From positions 584,258-648,257 of the forward strand of contig CAADRB010000021.1 of NCBI GenBank assembly GCA_900708905.1: a stretch of DNA of 64,000 nt. The letters run 5' to 3'. The position numbers and the translations under genes are program-made. Source of the stretch: Hymenolepis diminuta (Eukaryota > Platyhelminthes > Cestoda > Cyclophyllidea > Hymenolepididae). The notes under the pieces are model-generated. The model had not been told where the DNA came from. It saw nothing but the letters and a program-made list of their open reading frames with translations, and made no database searches. This document shows positions 49,028 through 60,096 of the stretch, in pieces; positions within the stretch are counted from its first letter, which is position 1; each line of letters opens with the position of its first letter.

Positions 49028-51550
49028 TCAGATTTATGAAAAGTTAATATTAGATTGCTTATTACCAAAAAATAATATTTTAGTCATTATATGTTTGTGA
49101 TAGGAATTGGATGCATTTCGGTGTGGTATAGAATTGCATTGTCTGTTCTTTGCCAAAACATTCTCTGGAACAGATATCCTTCTTCAACCGTTGATTTTTG
49201 TTCAAGTTGCTATTAAGATACTGTTTCAAATGACAGGCCAACACCATAATTGCATATTTCCTTTTTACTGTATAATATATATGCATATATGTTGATTGTG
49301 CATTAAAAATTATCAAGACATATATAGCATTCAATAGAAAGAGGAATAAATAGTAAAATTTTGAGATCCCAGCTCTGAAACTAATAATTTCCGAATAAAT
49401 TAGGTTGTGATTGGCATTATGTTGTCGAAGTAGACTCAATTGCTTGAGTGTATGGGATATTCCGTCTAGTTAAAATTCAGCTGCGTGTGTGGAAATCGTG
49501 GGTGTAGGTTCTCGAGAATGTAGTTTTGTTTAGTAATCTCGCGTTTCACAATGCAGTTTCCACCTGTTTGAGATTAGAACTGGTCATACTCCCGAATTTA
49601 AAAGGTTGAGTGGTGGTGTTATTTATGTTTTCGGATTTGTAGAACTATTAGTCAGAGTCAACCGCGATTTGAAATTGAGACAATTGGTCTTTTAACAGGG
49701 CAAAAATAGCAGGATGATACGAGTATATATTATTTTTACATAGTAATGCTCAACTGAGTTCACACAACGTTATGCCTTGACATTTAGGACAGTTTCATAA
49801 TTTGTAGAAATGAATAGGAAGTGCGCATACTATACTATATATGTATAGTATATATAGTATATATATATATATAATAATAATTAGAATAATTATTATTATA
49901 TATATCCTAGGGATAGAAAGGATAAAGGAGACATCATGAAAAAATATCAACTGAGAGTAAATAAATTAATATGTAAACTTATATCACTTTACTAGTAGAA
50001 TATTTTATTCATTTATTTCGTCATTTATTTGATCATCATTTATTAATCCACCGTTTATTTATTAGCGAAAATTTCATCATATATTCTTTATACAAAATCC
50101 TATTCTGAGACACCCCGACCTAACTTATTGAATATGCAATCCGTCTGACCCAACTAAGGTAGAATCTTCAACTTTATAAATCTCCTTTAGGTTCCCCCAA
50201 AATCACACCATTTCCCACACCACTTCACTACGCCATTAGTATATTACATCACCAACATCAGATTCATAACTGTCGGACTACTTTCCAACAGCCCATCTGA
50301 CTGTCCCTTATAATCTATCTTTGATAAAGTTTCTGTTCAATAGTGCCTACTCTTCTTACTATTCCCAGGATAATAACAAACACCAACATTCAGTAACTCA
50401 ATGATCAACTGTACATACTACTGAAAACGAAATGTTTATTCACTGAATGTATAATAATATTGAAATAGTTTCGCTTCGATATTCTAAATTTGTAGTGATA
50501 GGTTGTAAAGCAAAAGTAAAAAAAATTTGAGTTGGAGTGGCCTCAAGAACACTGCAGTGTAACTGGATCACCATTTGCTGAAAAATTACAATAACACTAC
50601 TTAAAGTAAACAATATTTACCCTTTAATGTTTTTTATATAAGTGTTCTTATATTTCAAAAACCTAATTTAACACAGATTATAAATCTGCAAATATGCATT
50701 GGTAAATGAACTACTTCCGCCATATATGTATTGGGATTCAAGGTGAAGAAAATACATAAATTATCAAAAACGGTTACGGGCGTGCATAATAAAGATAAAT
50801 GATATTCAGTTGATTTGTCTCTATTTGATTTCGTGGGAGAGAAAAGGTAGACTGGACAAAGTGTTAGAACATTCAATCGAGGAATAAATTTAGTTTTTCA
50901 CATACAAATATCATTAGGATATGGTTGAAAATTGAAGAATCAAAAGGAACATCCTTTTAAAGCATTACAGGTATAGAAAATAAATATGAAGATCCTCTGT
51001 GACGAAAAGGAATTGGTAGACGTAAGGTCGACAGTAATATGGTTATTTTGAGAAGAATGAAATCGGTAAAGAAGAGCAGACTGGAAATAATTCCAAACTA
51101 ACATGCTTCATTTCAAAATTAGTATCAATGAATGCTTTTTTAATTGAATAATTACAAAGTAAGTTTGATAAAATCAGAAATGAGAGGTAAAATTACTCCA
51201 ATTTGAACATACGATTATATCAACAATTTAAATCATCTACTTTTCTCAACACAATTAATTCACACAAGCTGTTAAAGCGTTAAATAAATTAACAGATATT
51301 ATAAAATAAATAGGATTAAGTGTTCTGATAATTATTGGTATTTCAGATATCAGCGAATTTCTGACTTTGACATAAATCAAAGCCTTGGTAGTCTACGGGT
51401 ATAATCTGTTGTCGACATAGTCCTTAAAAAATTTTGTTTTATAGGCATTTAATGTTATCACTACTTGATATTTTTGTATTGCAAAAACACGTATTTTAAT
51501 AGTCCATTGCCTATTAACTATTTGTTTTAAATTACATTTCTTCGTTGTAG
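49028..51550. other. Intergenic stretch between the protocadherin and RING genes
   Basis: No coding exon is recognised. The frame at 49080-49439 on the minus strand (119 codons) has no domain and overlaps the likely 3' end of the protocadherin transcript, so I consider it chance. A strong AT palindrome lies at 49865-49905. Upstream non-coding exons of the RING gene may lie in the last part, but none could be fixed. Confidence 0.55.
49865..49905. repeat. Perfect 19-bp AT-rich palindrome with 3-nt loop
   Basis: The arm at 49865-49883 (TA repeats then AATAATAATTA) is the exact reverse complement of 49887-49905, separated by GAA. Directly upstream (about 49833-49864) lies further TATAC/GTATA palindromic sequence. 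Such cruciform-forming AT repeats are often unstable and polymorphic. Confidence 0.75.
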
Positions 51551-51560
51551 CCGTAATTAA

Positions 51561-51773
51561 ATGATGGGGGAATCTGTCCTAGAATGCCCGATTTGTTTAG
51601 AACTATTTAATGATCCGGTTATGCTTCCCTGTCAGCATTGCTTTTGTTGGCAGTGCATATCCATTTGTGCTAAAAGGCCTAAGGCAGTTTGTCCTCTTTG
51701 TAATAAGCCATTCAATGAGGACAATATCTCGCGCAACTTAATACTAGAACAAATACTTGAAAATAAAAATCCA
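51561..51773 (+). CDS. RING-anchor gene exon 1 (RING domain)
   Basis: 71 codons, phase 0, ending AATCCA|GTAGGT. An acceptor (TTCTTCGTTGTAG) ends at 51550, only 10 bases upstream of the ATG, so the mRNA 5' end is probably joined there by cis- or spliced-leader trans-splicing. Confidence 0.85.
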
Positions 51774-52107
51774 GTAGGTCTTGAAACACTATTCTAAATG
51801 TTTGATATTGTGTTTAGTCGGATCCAAAAAAGTGCAAACCATCTGACGAATCCTTTCCAAAGACCTTCGACCTTGGTGGCTCCTCTAGACCTCAACAGCA
51901 AGTTCAAAAACAAACGGAACAGAATTGGGGACCGACTATTCTTGCCGGTGCAGCTGGTCTTCTGATTGGAGCTGTTGGCGTCGCTTTGGGGTAAGATTTG
52001 TTAACACACCTCTTCTCACTTTAACTTCTATTACATTGATTAATCACTACCTTTTCTTCAATTTCAGCTTTACAGCCAACTCAGCTTCTAAAAGGGCGAG
52101 GAGGTAA
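51561..52107 (+). CDS. Small RING-finger protein with C-terminal membrane anchor, probable E3 ubiquitin ligase (three exons)
   Basis: Joining 51561-51773, 51818-51990 and 52068-52107 gives 141 residues. A C3HC4 RING finger occupies residues 9-47 (ligands C9, C12, C24, H26, C29, C32, C44, C47; CPIC and CPLC ends), so it should bind E2 enzymes and act as a ubiquitin ligase. A polar, Gln/Lys-rich linker follows. Residues 111-131 are a Gly/Ala/Leu-rich hydrophobic segment with G-A-A-G and L-L-I-G-A-V-G type packing motifs. The last residues are the basic K-R-A-R-R, an arrangement expected of a tail-anchored protein with the RING in the cytosol. RNF5/RMA1-type ligases share this RING-plus-C-terminal-helix plan but are longer and differ in sequence, so no orthologue is named. 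A stop codon (TAA 51558-51560) lies in frame just before ATG 51561, fixing the start; M2 at 51564 is equally possible. The stop overlaps a donor-like GAG|GTAATT, so a longer spliced form cannot be excluded. Confidence 0.82.
51818..51990 (+). CDS. RING-anchor gene exon 2 (linker and most of the membrane segment)
   Basis: The acceptor ATTGTGTTTAG ends at 51817 after a 44-base intron. The exon encodes S-D-P-K-K-C-K-P through G-A-V-G-V-A-L and ends in phase 2 at TTGGG|GTAAGA. It is supported by the phase match and by an uninterrupted hydrophobic segment. Confidence 0.82.
52068..52107 (+). CDS. RING-anchor gene exon 3 (end of membrane segment, basic tail)
   Basis: The acceptor CTTCAATTTCAG ends at 52067 after a 77-base intron. 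C completes the Gly codon, then F-T-A-N-S-A-S-K-R-A-R-R and TAA. This 40-base exon completes the hydrophobic helix, which supports the model. Confidence 0.75.
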
Positions 52108-55100
52108 TTATTTTAACCGTTAATTCTGCGCCTGATTTGACATTTACATTGCCTTTCTTCCTCCCACAACACAATGCGATTATTATATTAAGTAATGTTT
52201 TACTTCTCTTCTTTATTGAGATTAGATACCTATTCATTCGTTCATTCTTTTTCGCTTAACTGATCAATTGTACCATTTTAGCGGAATTTTATGCAGGGGT
52301 GTGATGACTAGTTTTAACGTTATCGATTAAAACACCGTTCGCAGTTTCCCAATTTGTCTGTCGTTTTTTAAAATTTACTTCACTCGAAGTTTAATTTAAT
52401 TTACTAACTACATAAAGGACTTCGAAATAAGAGTTTATTTCAAGTTTTTATTTCAATCTTAGAGTATTATCTCTGTGATCACAATAGTCGATGATATCGG
52501 AAAACCGGTGAGAGTTCATTATGCTTATTTTGCATTCTATGGTGGTTAACGTGAAAAAAATCCATAACAATTAGGAAATTTCGAGTATTTTATTCTAGGT
52601 TATGTGAGTATTCCTGACGAACTAATTCGGCTTCAAATTATATGAAAATGTTGATACAAATACCTTATTTTGGGTTTAGGGTGGAAGATAAGCTATTTCA
52701 TCTAATCGGTAGGTTTTGTGTTATCTGAATCTTTTAATTTAATAAATTGGGGAGAATTATCTTATAATAGGTGAGGAAAGCCCTTTTCTTTTTAAATGCT
52801 GGGTTATTATTACTATGCTCCGGGAGGATTAGAAGAACGTGTGGAGAACATTCGTATACTTTTGCCACAATTAGGTACATGTGATCCAATACATGAGCAC
52901 TCGTCCTAATAAATCGCTTGGACTCGTGGTTAGTCAAAAAGCTGAAGTAAATGTTTACTTCATTTAGGATTCACGATAGTATCTAAAACAGTCTTAGTTT
53001 ATTTGTGAAATGAAAGTGGAGTACGAAGATCATTTCACCGAACACATAATTTACATTGTTTGGGCATGAAAATAGTGATTCCAACACCCAAACTGAGGAG
53101 TGGACATTTTTAATATTAAGCTGATAATCAGAAGTTGGGGGTGGTTAAAGACCCATGTCAGGCCCAATTCACCCTAAGTTATATGCAAAAATTGAATACG
53201 TCTATCGGGTATGAGCTTGTGTTTTGTTATCATAACCATAACAGAGAGCCCATAAGGGCAATCTAGGTATATAAGAATACTTGAGGTATATTATGAAACT
53301 AGATTTAAGAGGAGGAGCAGAAAATCAGAACTGAGGAAAGACTTATTTATTAGAGTAACGCTTCAACACCCATTAAAAGGCCACCCCAAAAGTATTCACT
53401 AAAAAGATTAATCATGCTCTTATTTCCGTTTCTATTTTCAGTTTAGATGAGTGTTAATCTGTATTGAGAAAATTAACGTACAATTAGTCTCTTCATCCGA
53501 ATCATTTGATTTCATGGAAGCAAAACGATAAGAACCAACTACCTAAACGTGCGCTGGCCCTCAAGAGAAGTGGTTTTAAATCTAAATTGTAACTAGTCTG
53601 CATGGAAAACCACGTAATACATTTACTCTCGAGAAAATGAAGAGAACATTTTACAGAGGAGAAATCAAACAAAATTACCTGTGATATTGGGATTCTAAGG
53701 GGAAATCTGACTTAGGGTAAGAGAGTTGTACAGAACATTTGTTTGCTATTAATAAGCGGTATTTTGAGAAGTTTTGTAAACAGAAAATCTCATTTATTCT
53801 TACCATCACTTAAAATTCCCACGTAATAGAACGGTTTAAGGTAGCAGTTAACAAGAGATAAAACGAAGTATGTAAATGTAGGCTACGTGGGTGTGAGCGG
53901 GTTAAATGACGGATAGCTGCCCGAATTGCAAAATGTTACGCTATGTAAATATTTACGTTGTATGTGATTTCATCCAAAATTACGTTTTCTCACTCTAGAC
54001 AAAAGAATAGTATATGGATAAGATTGCTGGAGTTAAGACTAGCAGTTTTCAGCTACGGCTATCATAAACAAGAGGCGACCACAGTTCTCAAATTAAAGAG
54101 TCAACAGTTGAGAGTAAACCAAATTATATTGTACAATGGCAATGAAAGTTGAGATTGAGAGGGAAGGTGTAAGAGCAGGAGCACACTAACAGAACAAGGC
54201 AAGGGAGAGAGGGTGAAAATCAAACATTTGCTCCGCTAGTTTTTGTAACTGACGTTTAGTTGGTGTTAATGGGTGAAAAATTGAGTTATTGAGAAAGAGG
54301 TGAGTGAAAATTGTTGATCAACATTCTCCAGTCAAAATACGAAGCAATCATTGGGTAATCCTAAAATCTCATTGTGGTTTTGAAAGGGCGCAAATGGGCG
54401 ATCTAGAGAATAAGCATAATAGAAACATAGATTATTGTATATTTTATCGCCAGATGGTTACGTTATGCACGTCTTAAAAATAAAACCATTGTAATAGAGC
54501 GTCGTTAATGAAACTAAGTGTTATAATTTTATAAAATTTTATTTTTATTTGCCTCTAGAAAATGTAAGTAGCGTTTTGAAATTATGGTAACAACTAACTG
54601 CTGACAGCTAACATCAGCTCTGAAGCAGAAGACCAAGAGCTATTTTGGTCAAAACGTATTAATCAAGCCATGATGAGGTTTCAAGCGGGTAAGAGAGAGA
54701 TAAGGAACAAAGGCAATGAGAGAGCAGTGTAGGAGCAGGTGTATGACGAGCGTGTCTGCCCATGTGTCTCAGTTTGTATAAGTCACTTGGGCAAGGACGT
54801 GCGTGAGGTATGAGTGCACATGTACCTTCAAATGAAATGGGATAATTATAAAACAAGAGAAATCGATGAATTTGTTTAGATATAATAGAGCATAGGGACA
54901 TAAAGATATCACTGTGACTTTGTGGGCTAGAAACCAAAGTATTTTCATAGAGGATTAGAATAAAGAATGATCTTGGAAATTCGTAGGGGGTCATCGTTCT
55001 GGCGTATTAAAGAATTTTAGCATGTAGCGCACAAAAATTCTACATTTTTACGACTATTTAAGCTATTTTATTTTAACACTTATTAAGCCATAAGCAGCTC

Positions 55101-56115
55101 ATTAAAATAAATTTAATCATTTAGACTTAAAGATGAGAAGTTACTTGATACTCCAAAACTTGATTGATTAGCTGAGTTGAAAACTTCGGTAGAGTAGATT
55201 TTTCAGATTCAAAAGCTCCTGCGAATTTATGCAAGTGACATACACGTAACTAATTATCTTTAAAAGCCGTAAAATGTTGGAACTTAGGTAATCTAAAAAA
55301 CCTTGATAACATTAAACGTTTATATAAGTATAGAATCTCAAATAAAAGATGACAGTGTAAGTTGGAGAAAACTGAGCTAGTGCCTCTTCCAGTTGGATGA
55401 ATTCAATTACTGTAAGTCAGAAAATAGAACGCGTCAGTGACAGTTTTTATTCAAGAAGAACAGAGAGAATGTAACAACTTTGCAAGCAGTAAACATAAAA
55501 GCTTTTGAAGAGAAGTTCACTGACCGTATGTCAGACAATTGGGGAAAATCAATAGATGCTTAAAGGCAGAGGCATGATACATATTCGGAATGGCGTTAAA
55601 AAGTGAAAGATATGGTAAAAATCGATAAAATAACGAAATATGGAATAAAATCACGCAATTTCATGAACAGAGAACGTTTTATTTCAAAGAAAATGGAGAT
55701 ATAGAAGAATAGATATATGGAGGCGCGACTGTTTTTCATAAGTAATAATAAAACAGTCTCACATGGGTTAGAACAGTTGAAGGAAAAGTAATCAAGCGGC
55801 TATCGTATTCTAAATTAAAATAGCGGCTGTATAGTCATAAGCAAGTTAAAATTCGTTGTCATAATTGTGTGAAGTTTTATTCAAAATTAAATGTACTAAT
55901 AAATAGAATTAAACAGGGACGTTTTGACTTAGGGAAGTGATTAACAAAAAACTGGTTTTGGAAATTCATTTACCATTTACGAAAAAAATGTAATTTATCA
56001 TTCATTTTTAAACAATTATCAAAATGAAATATATTAGTTTGTTCTCTAGCGAATTAGAAGGATAAGGAAAAAAAGAAAAATACCTTCTAAATTGGATAAT
56101 TCTACTATTTTAAAG
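52108..56115. other. Non-coding stretch between the RING gene and the BCAR3-like gene
   Basis: No coding exon is recognised. It contains dispersed repeat A copy 2 and a purine-rich minus-strand-open segment near 54.66-54.99 kb (111-codon chance frame without domain). The 5' non-coding exon and promoter of the BCAR3-like gene probably lie in it, but could not be located. Confidence 0.5.
54151..54349 (+). repeat. Diverged dispersed repeat A, copy 2
   Basis: Collinear with 24321-24530 in the same orientation; shared blocks are described in that entry. No coding content. Confidence 0.55.
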
Positions 56116-56165
56116 CTCAAGGTCATGAAGCGTTGCAAGGAAGTCAAATGTACGAAAAATATGTG
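56116..56165 (+). CDS. Possible upstream exon of the BCAR3-like gene
   Basis: A donor GTATGTG follows GAAAAATATGTG at 56165. In phase 0 this frame (…S-Q-M-Y-E-K-Y-V) joins the next exon at 56323, which is open from its acceptor. ATG 56148 could be the start codon, or the exon could begin at the TTTTAAAG acceptor at 56115 and come from further upstream. An alternative frame with ATG 56125 would fit a different acceptor at 56375. The evidence is only splice signals and phase. Confidence 0.35.
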
Positions 56166-56322
56166 GTATGTGAAATCATTTTCACTATTTTTTAGATATT
56201 AATTTTAATATAATACTAATTTTCTAATACTTAAAGTTAATAAATATTATGTGTCTCTTTCTATCCAGCCTTTTGATTTTTCAATTCTGTACCATCGGAA
56301 AAATATTTTTCTATCTTTTTAG

Positions 56323-56787
56323 TTTCCACCTGCCAGTATATCTGGTATTAATATTTACTCATCTAATAAAATCAGCGTGAACGATTATGCTGAACAAAAT
56401 TGGTTTCACGGACTGCTGAATAGAAGAGTTGCCTGCAGTCGCCTCTTGAATGATGGTTCATTTTTGGTTGCAAATGATGAAGACGAACCTGCAAAATTCT
56501 TCATCTTCGTAAAATGGAGCGGCCAATGTCATGAAATCGAGATTAAATATAATACAGTGACTGAGAAATATGGACTTGGATCAATCGAATTCAGTAATGT
56601 TGCTGATTTAATCTCGTACTACAAAGATAATCAACTTCCAGTTGGAGATAAACTCGGAGCTATTCTATTTGTTCCCGTTTCTCTTCCTCAAAATAGCAAC
56701 ATCAAAAGCACATTAAATAGCTCTCTAACAAATAAATCAGAAAATAAAGATTGTGGGATTTTGAATGAAAATCAAGTGGATAATAAT
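56323..56787 (+). CDS. BCAR3-like exon: SH2 domain
   Basis: The acceptor CTATCTTTTTAG ends at 56322 and the frame is open from there. The SH2 core runs from W-F-H-G (56401) through G-S-F-L-V-A-N-D and F-I-F-V-K-W to L-I-S-Y-Y-K-D-N and G-A-I-L-F-V-P-V. I place the donor at AAT|GTGGGT (56788), because it keeps phase 0 with the next exon. The stronger-looking GGTAAT a few bases on would put a stop codon soon after the junction. This donor is the least certain junction of the gene. Confidence 0.78.
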
Positions 56788-59700
56788 GTGGGTAATATTT
56801 GTAATATAATTTTTGAAAATGAATTTCTTTGTGATATTTCTCTTTTCTAGTCAAACGACTACTTAATTATGAACATGGAACATCTTAACTCACCAAAATG
56901 CATTTCAAGTTCTCCAGTTTGTTGCAAACTTCAGCGTCAACAGATGCGCCATCCTCCAATGCATGATAAGCCTCTCAAATACCAAAATAAATGTCTCAAT
57001 AAATCCCTCGGTCATCTCAACACGATTTATTGTAATCCCACTACATTCACTCGAAGTACGCTCAGTCTCCCAACTACTCGGTTTGATGCCTTCCCGAAGA
57101 ATTCCACTTTCCAGTGTTTGACAAATATGTGCCATGGATTTATCAATTACGACTTGGCTCTCGCTTTTTTAAATTTTATTGATGTTGCAAAACCTCTTGA
57201 TGAAGAAGCCTTTGGTGCGGTATCTAGGGTTATTTTATCTGCGGGAGTTGATGCAGTGGCTGGCTGTCTTGCTTACGAAACAACGTCTATCCTTGTTCTT
57301 AATTGGCTTTCTAAGCCTGGAACCGTAAATACCCTACCTCGTGATGGTTATTCTCTCCTTCTTTGGCCTGCTGCGAATGGTTTCCGTAGAGACCTTTTCA
57401 ATAGGTAAGCTATGCTCTCACATTATACATCCTATGAATTCTATGCTCTTTATTGCAAATTAACCTGCCAATCTCCTCTCCTTGCCATCATGTTTGTCTT
57501 TATTCATTCACTGTTTAACTTTTAGGGATCGTTTTCTCTCACTCTTTGTAACTTCATCAATTGTGACATTGAAAAATGGCGATTCAAAGGCTGCACTTTT
57601 GGCACTCTGGGTGAATGTTGTTAAAAAGTTGATTGAATACCACAAGGATTATTACACGGCAAATGCACTGGTAAATGGAATCTGTGCGGATCAGGTTTGT
57701 TCACTTTTTTAAGTGTTTGCACTAACTTCCGGGATTTTACCGTTCATTTGAGCGTGGTTGGGATCTGCCATTTGCTGTTTCTGTATGTGACATTCACTTT
57801 TCCCATTTAGCCTCTTGTAAAAAGCGTTCGCTGCAGACAGTGTGAATGGAGCCTTCTCTTTTAGTTAAACACATCTATCTATTTGCACGTCGTTGAGCTT
57901 ATAGGCGATTTCGCCACTGATTGTCAGACAGACAAAGCGTTTAAATTGGTGTTATCCTACGATTCAGATATTACCGTATTATTTTATTTGAAATCAAATT
58001 TACAACAGTGTGATTAATTTTCAGAAAATCATTTTAGGAGGCCAGTCAGATGGAATTAATTAACTTTTGTCTTTTGATATTAATTTTTGACAGGACCGCT
58101 GATTGTTATTTAAAATTTCACTTGTTTGAGTTTTTTAGTTGGTCAATAAATAAATTAAATTGTTGAAAGGTGAATTAGTGATTATACTCATTAATAAATA
58201 TTCCTCATTACTTTCTGAGCTTCTGATTTCCGATGGATTATATTTCGCAAAATATTTATTACTATATATTACTACTATAATTTTAATGAATATACGCAGT
58301 AGTAGGCAACATTTGTAGATTTAAAAGTAACAGGGAAAAAATTTCAAAGTAGAAGAAGAGTGTTGCAGATTTATTCATTTTGGCAACATCGGAAATGTTT
58401 ATTTGTTCTATTCATAATGCCAGCTTGCACTTTCCCACGTCTTCCATCATAGTAAATGTTACCGGTGTTTACCAGGTAAATGCACGAGATCCGTCTACTG
58501 CGATTTTTGAATGTGTGTCTTCGTGTGTAGATTCCTATTTGGGTGGAATGAATTAAAAATTTTAGAAGTTATTGATTTTTTCTTACCTAAATCCCCATTT
58601 GTGTCCTTAAGATAATGAATCAGAATCACCTTTGGGAGAAAGCTTTTCCTAGTGACGATGACCCCGACGTCATCGATCAATTAAAAGCCCAACTTCTTGA
58701 ACATTGTGTCCAAGAGACAAAGTTTTCGGAGGCTTCATCAGGCTGTTTGAGCACAGTGTATCAGTGTGTGCCTAATATAGCTCCCTTAGTTAAAGATCTC
58801 TACCGTCTTCAACCTCCTGATGTTGACGTTGGAGGTCTGCCACCAGCTCCGCTGATGCAGAAACTCTCCTTGACAAAGGATATCTATCGAAGGCGAGTCT
58901 TTGGAGGTGGGAGTGATATACTTTGGGTTCAGCAGAGATGGCCTGAACTCCAATCCGTACAAGTGAGTTAATTGAAAAGCTACTATAATAGTGTGATGCT
59001 ACCCAGACCCACTCTATAAAGTATCCAGTTTAATCTTTTTATTACGAGTTGCTATGGTAGTAGGAGTAAGAGAGAAGAAGGGATAAGCAATGGGATAGAT
59101 AAACACACCCAAAGAAGAATAAGATTACATTCACTGAAGGTGGTTAGCTTAAAAATCAACCTTGGGGGGACATTTCCTCACGGCAAGGACTATGCAAATT
59201 TTAGGTTCATTTCACGATAGGTTTGTTCTTTCGCATAATGTCATAAGAAAAACCGAATAAGTTCTTGAAACAAAGGCAAAAAGTGTACAGAAATGCTATC
59301 GCCCACTGTCACTAATGTCTAATCCATGGGGAATCTATTTTACGACTGACTGCTGGGACTGGTTTCGAGTAGTATACTACTGTTCCTGAATCCTATACTC
59401 GAATCTCCTCAGAAAGTTTACTATTTCCAATAGACGAGGTCTATTTGACATCATTGTGACTTCTAGCTTAGTGGACTTAAACTCACTGAATAGCTTTTTA
59501 GAAAATTTAGTTTGAGAGTGTCAGTAAAGTATTAGTAACTCGTACATTATGAATTGGTGATTGGTTTTGATGTTTGATGAACCCATTTAAAGCCTGGAAC
59601 TAAGCCCCACAATTATGGTGACTAATATTCTCAATCACTTATGATGACACATCACAGTCTTCTTATCAGTTTAATTTATTAATTCAAGAACGTATTAACA

Positions 59701-60010
59701 ATAAAATATAATCGATATGCTTATTTCTTCTTAATGACTTTAAAAGTAGCTATTTGTCATAGGTAATTCATAGGTTATATTAACTCTGTAATACCGTTAT
59801 GGACTGATATTTCGTGTTGTTATGTGATATGACGCTAATAGTCATTTTACTTCTTTTCAATCATAGATACCAGATGAACTTCAGTCAATATTCAGAATAG
59901 AAAAGATACTACTCCTACTACTCGGACCAATTGATATTAACCAAAACGATATTCTTGAGGATTGCTACAAGAAATTGGCAGAAATCCTCACTCTCTTTGG
60001 TAATGCTTGA
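56323..60010 (+). CDS. BCAR3/SH2D3 (NSP)-family adaptor: SH2 plus Cdc25-like domain (5' end uncertain)
   Basis: Joining 56323-56787, 56851-57404, 57526-57694, 58612-58962 and 59867-60010 gives about 560 residues ending in TGA. An SH2 domain spans roughly residues 27-120, from W-F-H-G to L-G-A-I-L-F-V-P-V; the latter resembles the end of NSP SH2 domains. A Ser/Pro/Asn-rich linker follows. From about residue 249 comes a Cdc25-homology-like domain, including R-R-D-L-F-N-R-D-R-F-L-S-L-F, a Y-T-A-N-A-L-V-N-G helix, a C-V-P-N-I-A-P-L-V segment and the terminal D-E-L-Q-S-I-F-R block. In this family the domain is an inactive RasGEF fold that binds Cas adaptors, linking receptor or integrin signals to small GTPases and the actin cytoskeleton. 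Oddly, the SH2 FLVR arginine is Ala (codon GCA 56470-56472), so classical phosphotyrosine binding is doubtful. The protein is shorter than vertebrate BCAR3 (about 800 residues). RasGEF activity is not expected. Confidence 0.82.
56851..57404 (+). CDS. BCAR3-like exon: linker and start of Cdc25-like domain
   Basis: The acceptor TTCTCTTTTCTAG ends at 56850. Phase-0 reading S-N-D-Y-L-I-M-N-M-E passes through a Ser/Pro/Asn-rich linker. It then enters helical sequence from F-I-N-Y-D-L-A-L-A-F-L to N-G-F-R-R-D-L-F-N. The exon ends in phase 2 at AATAG|GTAAGC. Confidence 0.85.
57526..57694 (+). CDS. BCAR3-like exon: Cdc25-like domain, middle
   Basis: The acceptor TTTAACTTTTAG is followed by GGATCG. 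AG plus G makes Arg, then D-R-F-L-S-L-F-V. It continues through A-A-L-L-A-L-W-V-N-V-V-K-K-L-I-E, corresponding to the conserved helices of NSP Cdc25-like domains, and Y-Y-T-A-N-A-L-V-N-G. It ends in phase 0 at GATCAG|GTTTGT. The upstream intron is 121 bases and the downstream one 917 bases. Confidence 0.85.
58612..58962 (+). CDS. BCAR3-like exon: Cdc25-like domain, C-terminal part
   Basis: The acceptor GTCCTTAAG ends at 58611. Direct phase-0 joining gives A-D-Q then I-M-N-Q-N-H-L-W-E-K, fitting the family's conserved Trp-containing helix. C-V-P-N-I-A-P-L-V-K-D-L matches the conserved VPxxxPLV-type segment of NSP proteins. The exon ends E-L-Q-S-V-Q at CAA|GTGAGT. Confidence 0.82.
59867..60010 (+). 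CDS. BCAR3-like terminal coding exon
   Basis: The acceptor TTCAATCATAG ends at 59866. The phase-0 reading starts I-P-D-E-L-Q-S-I-F-R, ends A-E-I-L-T-L-F-G-N-A, then TGA at 60008-60010. The amphipathic helices align with the last helices of NSP proteins, and the length fits the family C-terminus. The preceding intron is 904 bases. Confidence 0.8.
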   Translation: MPDELQSIFRIEKILLLLLGPIDINQNDILEDCYKKLAEILTLFGNA

Positions 60011-60090
60011 ACTAGCTCATATTTGTTGTTTGTTTTGCTTCAGATCATGCTTATTTTCCCTCAGAATGTGTTATCTACTATCGAATGACA

Positions 60091-60096
60091 AATAAA
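60091..60096 (+). other. Candidate polyadenylation signal of the BCAR3-like gene
   Basis: AATAAA lies 81 bases after the stop codon, followed by GTGTTCAAC. Spacing suits a short 3' UTR. Confidence 0.5.

Noticed and set aside
49080..49439. 119-codon minus-strand frame downstream of the protocadherin stop
   Set aside because: No domain, and it lies at the probable 3' end of the protocadherin transcript. Likely chance.
54659..54994. 111-codon minus-strand frame
   Set aside because: No domain; overlaps purine-rich low-complexity DNA near repeat A. Likely chance.
58477..58554. Possible extra exon of the BCAR3-like gene after a TTTACCAG acceptor (V-N-A-R-D-P-S…)
   Set aside because: The frame reaches a stop codon without a good donor. 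Direct joining of 57694 to 58612 keeps phase and matches the family better.
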